A stretch of 64,000 bases of DNA from CAZQGO01 sp964593065 (lineage in GTDB: Bacteria; Oederibacteriota; JAAXVQ01), in contig CAZQGO010000017.1 of NCBI GenBank assembly GCA_964593065.1, positions 1 through 64,000 of the forward strand, given 5' to 3'. The notes beneath the pieces were generated by a model. The model saw nothing but the letters and a program-made list of their open reading frames with translations, did not search any database and was not told the DNA's origin. Made by a program: the position numbers and the translations under genes. Shown here in pieces: positions 7,939 through 14,765 of the stretch (positions within the stretch are counted from its first letter, which is position 1; each line of letters begins with the position of its first letter).

Positions 7939-9636
7939 CTACTTGACCAGCACCAGGGTCTGATAGGCTACGCTGCCGTCCCGGCGTTTCAGCTTGGCGA
8001 TGTATTCGCCCGATGCACACAAGCGGCCGTCCGAGGTACGGCCGCTCCATGCCAGCGCCCTTCCATCGGCGTGATACACTTCCCGCCCCCGCATGTCCAG
8101 AATGGTCACCGCGACGTACACCGCGGGAAAAACCACCGCATCGTTGATGCCGTCCGCCAAGCCCGGCGACAGGAACCGCCTGGCCGGCGGCTCTGGCCCG
8201 CCTCCGGCCGTCGGCGTCGGTGAAGCCGTGGAACTCGGCGTGGCGGTCGGTGTGGCGGTCGGCGATAGCGCCGGTGTGGGCGTGCGGGTCGGGGAATTCG
8301 TCGGGGTGGCCGTACACGATGCCGTGGCCGACACCACCGGCGTTGCGGTCCGCGTCGGTGTCGGCGTGGCCGTCGGCGTGGCCGACACCACCGGCGTGTC
8401 CGTAGCCGTCGGGGTCACCGTGGCCGTCGCCGTCGCCGACACCATCGGTGTGGCCGTCAGAGTGGGTGTGACCGTCGGCGTGCGCGTGGCAGTAACCACC
8501 GGCGTCACGGTCGCGGTCATGACCGCCCCGAAACTTTCGATGGCCGTCACCAGGTTCTGGATGTAATAGGCGTCCCCGACCAGGGCGTCCGGAGCGTCCG
8601 TATAATAGGCCAACGTGCTTGGAGAAGCTCCCTGGATCCAGGCAAGGTAATTGAACAGCATCATCCGGATTTGGGCCCCGCCGCAGCAACCCTCGTCGAA
8701 ATACCCGGCATGCCCCATGGGCGCCTGCGCCATCCAGCCCAGGGGCCAGCAGTAAAGAGGCGAGGGCACGTCCACGCCCATGGCCCCCGTGAGCTGCACG
8801 GAGGGATGGGCTTCCATATAGTTCACGACCGCCGCCTTCAGGGCTGGATGGCTGTTGATGTAGGCCGCCACTTCGGGCGTCAGGTTGAACATGGGAAAGG
8901 CCAGGCCAGCGGTTTCCCGGAACCAGTTGCTCTGCCCGCTGTAGTCCAAGTGGGCGTTGGCACGGAAGGTGTCGAAGTTTAAACCCTCGGTCTCCAGGGT
9001 GGCGACGTCGCCGTCGTATTGCGTCTTGGCCGCGGTGTCGCCGAACTGCTGGGCCAGGTTGGACATGGCGAGCGCGCCGCTGAGAAGTTCGTAGGTATGC
9101 CGGCCGGACAGTAGCTGGGTGTAGATGGTTTTCAGATTCGACCACTGGGGCTGGATGTCGCTCCAATCCCCGGTGTTGTGCCCGTAGGTCCAGAGCGCGT
9201 ACAGCATGGTCCCGGTGCGCAGGTAGGCGGCCGGCAGGTCCATTTCCGGGACCCCGGCCGGATCCCCCTGGCGGTAGGCCCCGCTGGCCCCCCAGGCCGC
9301 GGTCCCCCATGGCGCCAGCAATGCGGTTTCGTTGTGCACATACGTGAGGATCTGGGCCTGGCTGGCGGACGAAACATAGGGATACGCGCGTCCCAGGGTG
9401 TACATCATCATCCAGGGTTCGTGGTAGGCGACATGGTGGGGCGGGTAGCCCGGCGGCGCGCCGTCGCCTTCGCCGTATTCCATGCGGAACGGCATCAGGT
9501 GGCCGGCCGCCAGGACCTTGTCCACCTCGGTTTGAAGCCTGGCCAGCAGATCCCCCTGGGTCCAGGCCCGGCATACCTTCGGTCCCGCGAATAGCGCCAG
9601 CAGGACGGCCAGGCCGCAAAAGAGCGCGCGCCGCAT
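7939..9636 (-). CDS. Secreted alpha-helical toroid-like protein with T/P linker and C-terminal sorting-type domain (copy 2)
   Basis: 565 aa. Signal peptide (~1-23) followed by a helical, Trp-rich domain to ~375 that is paralogous to the protein at 4576-6294 (shared YPYV, YGHNTGDW, LAMSNLAQQF-type phrases). It also has an odd EGCCGG segment. A Thr/Pro/Val linker (~385-480) precedes the shared C-terminal domain at 486-565 (SPGLADGIND, MRGREVY, WSGRTSDGRL). No family assignment is possible from motifs I can see; a polysaccharide-acting role is only suggested by neighbours. The start overlaps the stop of the upstream PQQ-propeller gene as TGATG, implying translational coupling. Confidence 0.83.
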   Translation of the reverse strand: MRRALFCGLAVLLALFAGPKVCRAWTQGDLLARLQTEVDKVLAAGHLMPFRMEYGEGDGAPPGYPPHHVAYHEPWMMMYTLGRAYPYVSSASQAQILTYVHNETALLAPWGTAAWGASGAYRQGDPAGVPEMDLPAAYLRTGTMLYALWTYGHNTGDWSDIQPQWSNLKTIYTQLLSGRHTYELLSGALAMSNLAQQFGDTAAKTQYDGDVATLETEGLNFDTFRANAHLDYSGQSNWFRETAGLAFPMFNLTPEVAAYINSHPALKAAVVNYMEAHPSVQLTGAMGVDVPSPLYCWPLGWMAQAPMGHAGYFDEGCCGGAQIRMMLFNYLAWIQGASPSTLAYYTDAPDALVGDAYYIQNLVTAIESFGAVMTATVTPVVTATRTPTVTPTLTATPMVSATATATVTPTATDTPVVSATPTATPTPTRTATPVVSATASCTATPTNSPTRTPTPALSPTATPTATPSSTASPTPTAGGGPEPPARRFLSPGLADGINDAVVFPAVYVAVTILDMRGREVYHADGRALAWSGRTSDGRLCASGEYIAKLKRRDGSVAYQTLVLVK

Positions 9637-11270
9637 CACTGTACCGCCGCCAGGCAGCCAAAATCGATTTGGTAATGTCCCGATTCCTGGATGAACAGCG
9701 TGGGCGTGCCGCCAACGGTGGCGATAACCACGCCGCAGTCCCCCTGGGGGGAACGATGCGCCGAAGGCGGAGGCAGGCTGCTGGGGTTCGAGTCGTTCCC
9801 CCACCAGATGATCTGGTTGCCCCAGCCGCGGAAATCGGCGCCGTCCCAATTGGCACAGATGGAGGTGATGCGCACCACGCTGCCGTTGGTCAGGCTGATG
9901 CAGTGGGCTCCGCGCATGTGGTTGTTCAAATAGAGGTAGTTGCCTCCCGCGGTCAGCATAAAGGTGTTGTCCAGTTCCGTGCCGAAGGAGGAGGACACCC
10001 CCGTCAGCCACGCCCGATCCCCGGTGGCCGGGTCCATGGCGCTAATATCCGGCGTGTACTTGGTGCCAAAGGTTCCTCCGGTCAGGAAAGTCCCGCTGCG
10101 CACCCTCCAATAGAGCAGGATGCGTCCGGCGTTGTCCAGGACCGGCGCCCGGTTCGGCGAGCCGATGCCGCCGACCCGGCCCATGGGCGGGTCGCTGGCG
10201 TAGGCGTCGTTGCCCGTGGCCGCATCGAGCACGTAGAAGTTTCGGTACAGGGGATTGGCCGCCAGCCAGCTGCGGATGGCCGGCCGCTCGTTGGCGGCCC
10301 AGATCCGGGTCGCGTATTGTTCGCGGGTCTCGCCGACATTGGAATTGGGCAGGCTGTCCAGGACGCTTTCCATCACGAATTCGCTTAAACCCCGGGGAGG
10401 CATGACGAAGGTCATGACCCGCCCGCCGTCCACCATGGGCCAGGCCAGCCAGTAGCTCTGGCCGCCCAGCTTGCGGCGCCAGACTTCCGCGCCCGTGGCG
10501 GCGTTCAGCGCGTAGAAATACATGTTCTCGGCGCCGAAGAAAATGTTGGCGCCGTCGCTGCACGCGGGCTGCAGAATCGGCGCGCCGCTGTGCGGGTCCG
10601 AGGGCGTGGCCGCCACGGTGCGGTACGGGGCCCAGCGCTCGGTGCCGCTGGCCAGGTTGAGCGCATACATCCGGCCGTCCCGGGAACCGATATAGACCGT
10701 GTTGTTGTCGATCAGCGGCGCGGTGCAGATGCCGGCGCCGGTCTGGTACGGCGCCGCCCAGGCATCCGCGCCGGTGACTGCGTCGAAGGCGTAGACCTTG
10801 CCGTCCATGCAGCCCGTGACCACGATGCCGGCGGCGCAGGCCGCCGTGTGCAGCACCGCGCCGCCGAGTTGTTTTTTCCAGAGCGTGGCCGCGGTCGCGC
10901 CGTCCAGGGCGTAGAACTCCCCGTTGGCGGCCCCGAAGTAGACGCGGTCCGCCACCACCACCGGCTGGGTGCAGCCCGCCAGAATGACGGTGCGCGGGTT
11001 GGGATAACTGATGGACTGGTTGGCGGCGCTGACGAAATTGGTTGTGATGTGCGACTCGTCCACCCACACCCACTTGGCGGTCTTGGTGGAGGTGATGTGG
11101 CTGGGATTCACGAAGTCCGCGGTGCGTCCCGAACGCTGCGCATCGTGCTGCAGTTGCGGCCAGTCGTCGGCCCAGCCAGGGTTCCCCGGGCACAAAACCG
11201 CCGTGCCCAGTACCATCAGCCAAAGTCCCGCTGACCGGGCGCGTTTCCCTTGGAGGCTGAAATACTTCAT
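9636..11270 (-). CDS. Secreted PQQ-type beta-propeller protein (copy 2)
   Basis: 544 aa. Signal peptide (~1-34) then DDWPQLQHDAQRSGRT, matching the start of the other propeller in this locus. Blades include FGAANGEFYALDGATAATLW, MDGKVYAFDAVTGADAW, RDGRMYALNLASGTERW and MYFYALNAATGAEVW. There is no C-terminal sorting-type domain. The ATG at 11270 has AAGGA 8 nt upstream and is preferred over a GTG at 11288 without a ribosome-binding site. The stop overlaps the start of the toroid gene (TGATG). Function is inferred only as a surface or periplasmic propeller working with the toroid protein. Confidence 0.87.
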   Translation of the reverse strand: MKYFSLQGKRARSAGLWLMVLGTAVLCPGNPGWADDWPQLQHDAQRSGRTADFVNPSHITSTKTAKWVWVDESHITTNFVSAANQSISYPNPRTVILAGCTQPVVVADRVYFGAANGEFYALDGATAATLWKKQLGGAVLHTAACAAGIVVTGCMDGKVYAFDAVTGADAWAAPYQTGAGICTAPLIDNNTVYIGSRDGRMYALNLASGTERWAPYRTVAATPSDPHSGAPILQPACSDGANIFFGAENMYFYALNAATGAEVWRRKLGGQSYWLAWPMVDGGRVMTFVMPPRGLSEFVMESVLDSLPNSNVGETREQYATRIWAANERPAIRSWLAANPLYRNFYVLDAATGNDAYASDPPMGRVGGIGSPNRAPVLDNAGRILLYWRVRSGTFLTGGTFGTKYTPDISAMDPATGDRAWLTGVSSSFGTELDNTFMLTAGGNYLYLNNHMRGAHCISLTNGSVVRITSICANWDGADFRGWGNQIIWWGNDSNPSSLPPPSAHRSPQGDCGVVIATVGGTPTLFIQESGHYQIDFGCLAAVQ

Positions 11271-11371
11271 GCCGCCCGTCCTTTTCACTCTGTCCGGACT
11301 CGGGAGGGCCTCTATTCGGGCCCGGAGGAGCCTGCCGGATGTATGTCCTGTTTTCGAACCGGTTGCGCCTG

Positions 11372-12523
11372 TTAGGGACTGGCGCTCTTCTTTTTTGCGG
11401 GCCGCGATTTTTTGTTTTTGTTGATCTTGCGGGTCTTTTTTCCCTTGCTTTTTTGAACCCGGCTTTTTTTCTTGGCCGGTTGAGCCGTCTTCTTCACGGC
11501 GGGGACCGCGGGGGAAGAAGGCTGGACGCGGGCCGGAGAAACGACCGCGGGTTTTGGAGGAGCCGGTACGGTCGGGGCTGAAACGGCCGCAAGAGAAGCA
11601 CGGCTCTCCGCCGGAAGCCCGAGGCGGAACGATACCCCCAGGCGATGGGTGCCGTAGTTGTCCTCCAGCAAGTTGAATTTCAAGGACCCGGCGTACTCAA
11701 AAAGCCATGCGTCCCAGCGCCATCCGAATCCGGCCGTAACCTCGTAGGGGTTAAGGCCCGCGCGCAATGCGAAACCTTCGCGGGGAAACCGTTTTTCCAC
11801 TCCCAGCGCGGGCGTCACCGGCTCGGCGGCTTCCCCGGCTGGCGCCGGCCTCCAGGCCACGTCGCCGTACACGCTCATTTCCCAACCAGGAATGATGATC
11901 TCGGCGCCGGCTTGGGTTTCCAGCCTGACGCGGTCCAAGGTCGCCAGGCCCCAATCGGGCTGGTTGACGTTGCGCGCCGCGGCGGCGAGAACCACTTGTT
12001 CGCCCCAGAGATAGCGCAGGCCGAGGTCCGCGGCCAAAGCTCCCCGCGAAGTGCCATTCCGAAAAACCGGATCGGCCGCGGCCACGGGATCATTGCCAAT
12101 GAGGTAATCATGCCGGAGATATTTGACCGCCGCCCCCGCGCGCAATCCGTTCCAGGGGATGAATCCGTAGCCTACGCTGGCCGTCTGCTCCGAGAGCATC
12201 CCGTCGGTTTGGAACATCGAGTATCCCAAGGCCAGGCTGCCGAAGGAAAACGGCCAGACCGCGGCTAAGTCACCGGTCCACAAAGTGAGGCCGGGCAGGC
12301 CCACCAGGGGTTTGCTGTAGCTGGTAAACAGGCCGGGACGCTCCACGTCCGCCAAGCCGGCGGGATTGGAAAAAACGGCCGCCGCTTCTCCGTCCGAAGC
12401 CAGCAGCACGCCGCCTAAGGCGGAAGCGCGAACGCTGGCCTGAACGCCGTTCGCGGCCTCAAGGGGCCAGGCCAGGCATAAGCACCCGGCCAGGAGGATG
12501 GCGATTTTGGATTGGATCGGCAT
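11372..12523 (-). CDS. PorV/UPF0164-like outer-membrane beta-barrel protein with lysine-rich tail
   Basis: 383 aa. Signal peptide (~1-22; an LAGC sequence also resembles a lipobox, so the processing route is ambiguous). The next ~280 residues carry the UPF0164/PorV hallmark of an early DGEAAAVFSNPAGLA segment, then alternating beta strands ending in LGVSFRLG. PorV is the outer-membrane shuttle that hands cargo to the attachment complex in type IX secretion; related barrels also exist outside T9SS. From ~305 on is a Pro/Ala stretch and then ~40 residues dominated by Lys (KKK, KGKK, KNKK), which is not normal for the family. Strong GAGGAGG ribosome-binding site. Sits among five genes whose products end in sorting-type domains. 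Confidence 0.85.
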   Translation of the reverse strand: MPIQSKIAILLAGCLCLAWPLEAANGVQASVRASALGGVLLASDGEAAAVFSNPAGLADVERPGLFTSYSKPLVGLPGLTLWTGDLAAVWPFSFGSLALGYSMFQTDGMLSEQTASVGYGFIPWNGLRAGAAVKYLRHDYLIGNDPVAAADPVFRNGTSRGALAADLGLRYLWGEQVVLAAAARNVNQPDWGLATLDRVRLETQAGAEIIIPGWEMSVYGDVAWRPAPAGEAAEPVTPALGVEKRFPREGFALRAGLNPYEVTAGFGWRWDAWLFEYAGSLKFNLLEDNYGTHRLGVSFRLGLPAESRASLAAVSAPTVPAPPKPAVVSPARVQPSSPAVPAVKKTAQPAKKKSRVQKSKGKKTRKINKNKKSRPAKKKSASP

Positions 12524-12665
12524 GAATTGCCTCCTCGCCCGGCGTCTTGCTATGGAATCATGAAAATGCGGATGCGGGCCGGCCCGGCGCACAGCGAGTC
12601 CTTAAACCCGAGGCGCCCGCGGCCACACTCCCGCCGGAACGCGTGTTCCGGTGCGGGTTCTGGGG

Positions 12666-13313
12666 TCACTTCACCACCGCGAAAGTCTGATACCGGATCC
12701 CGCCGTCCCGCATGCGGATCTTGGCGATGTAAACGCCCGAGTTCACCCGCCGGCCCGCGGCATCCCGGCAATCCCAGCTGAGCGAGGTCCCGCCCGCCTC
12801 GGCGCGGGTCGCATGGTAGATTTTCCGCCCGTTGACGTCCACGATCGTGACTTCCTCCGCCTCGTCGCCGAAGACCGCGCGGTCGTTGATTCCATCCGCC
12901 AAACCCGGGGACAGGAATTTTTCCGGCGCCCGGGCCTCGTTGTCCTCTCCCAGAAACACCACCACCTGCGCTGGTGCCCCGCTTTGATCCACATTGAAAT
13001 CCGATTGATTGTCCGCCGCGTCGAAAGCGGTCAGTCGGAAATAATACAGGGTTTGAGGAGTCAGTCCGGTCACGGTGGTGGAGGTCGCGGAGGCGTCCGC
13101 GATGACGGTTTTGCGGATTGCCGCATCCTGCATCGCCTGCGCCGGCGTCAGGCCGAGCAGGGACTGGCTGGATTGAAAGAGGCGATAGCCGGCCAAATCG
13201 CTCTCTGTGTTCGGGTCCCATTCCAAAACCACGCTGGCCGGCCACGCCGGGGTCCCCAGACCGGCTAGCACGACCATCACGCCGGTCACTGCAAGCAGGA
13301 ATTTCCGCTCCAT
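12666..13313 (-). CDS. Small secreted fibronectin-III protein with C-terminal sorting-type domain
   Basis: 215 aa. Signal peptide (~1-26), one FN3-like domain (~27-118: LEWDPNTESDLAGYRLF at its start, TVTGLTPQTLYYFRLTAFD at its end), then the domain shared with four other proteins here (~131-215: SPGLADGIND, VNGRKIY, WDCRDAAG, ending in AVVK). There is no Thr/Pro linker. It is the smallest carrier of the domain and has no catalytic module, so it could be a structural surface protein. AGGAG lies 9 nt before the start. It sits between the two lysine-tailed PorV-like genes. Confidence 0.85.
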   Translation of the reverse strand: MERKFLLAVTGVMVVLAGLGTPAWPASVVLEWDPNTESDLAGYRLFQSSQSLLGLTPAQAMQDAAIRKTVIADASATSTTVTGLTPQTLYYFRLTAFDAADNQSDFNVDQSGAPAQVVVFLGEDNEARAPEKFLSPGLADGINDRAVFGDEAEEVTIVDVNGRKIYHATRAEAGGTSLSWDCRDAAGRRVNSGVYIAKIRMRDGGIRYQTFAVVK

Positions 13314-13379
13314 ATCGGCACGCTCCTTATCGGCCCTGGCCGGGTTCGGCCGGGAATGCCCGTTTCCGGCCTGCAGGCT

Positions 13380-14564
13380 TTATGGTTGTTGCGTCTTCTT
13401 CCGCTTGCTCTTGGATTTGGACTTGGATTTGGTTTTTGCTCTGCCCTTGGATTTGCCTTTAGACGGGCTTTTCGATTTTGCCTTCGCTTTGGCCTTGGTT
13501 GCGCGGGTCGGGCGCGCCTTGCTCATGCTGCTCTTGGTTTTCCCGGCGGGGGTCCGCTGCGGGCGCAGGCCGGATTCGTGGCGATCGGCTCCGGCGGAAG
13601 GGTGGAGTTCCGCGGCCGGCGTCGCCGGTTCCGGCCCGAAACGGAAGGTCAAGCCGACTTTATGGGAACCGAAGTTGTCGCTGAGCAGGTTGAACTTGAA
13701 AATGGCCGCGTAATCAATTACCCAGGGTCCCCAATTCACGCCGAACCCGCCGGTGATTTCCAGGGGATTGGCACCCAAACGGACCGCCAGCTGGCGGTCG
13801 AAAAAGGTTTTCTGCACGCCAAAAAACACCAGGGGATCCTCGCGCATCTGCCCGGCGCCGGTATTGCGAAACAACACGTCCGCGGTCGCCGTGAAGCCCC
13901 AGGGCTTCATCGCCCACAGCAGTCCGGTTTGGCCTTCCAGCAATACCCGGTCTTCGCTGGCGAGCCCCCAGTCCGGCTCATTCAGGTTCCGCAGCGCCAT
14001 GCCCCAGGCCAGCCCCTGTTCGGAACCAAGGGGGAGAATTCTCTCCAAGGACCAGAGGGCGCCGAGGTCGACGCTGAAGACTCCCCGGCTGGTTCCGTGA
14101 TTGAACACGGGATCGATCGTGGCCAGGGGATCGTTGCCGATCAAATAATCATGAAACAAATATTTCAAGGTTATCCCGGCCCTGAGTCCCTGCCACATCT
14201 CCTGGCCGTACGCCAGGGCCGCGGCCTGTTCCCGCAACAGCCCATCCGCCTGGAACACGGAATACCCCAGCCCGAAATGGCCGAATGTGAAGGGAAGGGC
14301 TACCGCGATGTCTCCGGACCACATGGCCACGCCCGGCAACCCGGCAAGGGGTTTGCCGTACAGGCAAAATATTTCTGGTTCCGGAATGGCCGCCAACCCG
14401 GCCGGATTCGAGAAGACCGCGGCCGCCTCGTCGTAGGACGCCAAAAAAGCGCTGCCCATGCCCGCGGCCCGGGCGCTGGTATGGTAAATTTCCGCTGCGT
14501 CGGTTGCGGCCGGGACAAACCCGAGAATGGCGCAGAGCGTAATGCAAAATCGTTTTCTCCGCAT
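13380..14564 (-). CDS. PorV/UPF0164-like outer-membrane beta-barrel protein with lysine/serine-rich tail
   Basis: 394 aa. Signal peptide (~1-24). Contains YDEAAAVFSNPAGLA and then an outer-membrane-type beta-strand pattern ending in VGLTFRFG at ~310. It is clearly paralogous to the protein at 11372-12523 (shared YSVFQADG / YSMFQTDG, FHDYLIGNDP / RHDYLIGNDP). The last ~65 residues form a highly basic KAKAK/KSKSK tail. First gene of the minus-strand locus, 66 nt before the FN3 gene, with a TGGACA-N17-TATGAT promoter upstream. Likely role: outer-membrane partner for export of the sorting-domain proteins (inference from PorV). Confidence 0.86.
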   Translation of the reverse strand: MRRKRFCITLCAILGFVPAATDAAEIYHTSARAAGMGSAFLASYDEAAAVFSNPAGLAAIPEPEIFCLYGKPLAGLPGVAMWSGDIAVALPFTFGHFGLGYSVFQADGLLREQAAALAYGQEMWQGLRAGITLKYLFHDYLIGNDPLATIDPVFNHGTSRGVFSVDLGALWSLERILPLGSEQGLAWGMALRNLNEPDWGLASEDRVLLEGQTGLLWAMKPWGFTATADVLFRNTGAGQMREDPLVFFGVQKTFFDRQLAVRLGANPLEITGGFGVNWGPWVIDYAAIFKFNLLSDNFGSHKVGLTFRFGPEPATPAAELHPSAGADRHESGLRPQRTPAGKTKSSMSKARPTRATKAKAKAKSKSPSKGKSKGRAKTKSKSKSKSKRKKTQQP

Positions 14565-14592
14565 GTCTTTTCCCTTTGGGTGAATACAATTT

Positions 14593-14621
14593 ATCATATG
14601 GATTGTAGCACGGATTGTCCA
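14593..14621 (-). promoter_or_regulatory. Promoter of the minus-strand PorV/sorting-domain locus
   Basis: -35 TGGACA (14616-14621), 17-nt spacer, -10 TATGAT (14593-14598) on the minus strand, 29 nt before the first gene. No other equally clear promoter was seen inside the ~14 kb of co-directional genes that follow. Confidence 0.65.
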
Positions 14622-14712
14622 GTTTTTTCAGGACGACGTGGTCTGGAGGGGACACGTGGACGGCGGCTTTTCCCGGAGGGAGCGCCTTCCGGGTTCTGTT
14701 CGGGCTTTTGGC

Positions 14713-14741
14713 TTGACACCGTCCAGGTCACGACCTAACAT
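14713..14741 (+). promoter_or_regulatory. Promoter of the B12-dependent ribonucleotide reductase gene
   Basis: -35 TTGACA (14713-14718), 17-nt spacer, -10 TAACAT (14736-14741). The implied leader is only about 18 nt, containing AAGGAG at 14751. I saw no cobalamin riboswitch; there is no room for one between this promoter and the gene. Confidence 0.7.
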
Positions 14742-14765
14742 GTTGAGCCAAAGGAGATGATGCTC

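Noticed and set aside
11382..11540. Frameshift as the cause of the lysine-rich PorV tail
   Set aside because: The second barrel (13380-14564) has an independent lysine-rich tail of different sequence, so a shared feature is more likely than two errors.
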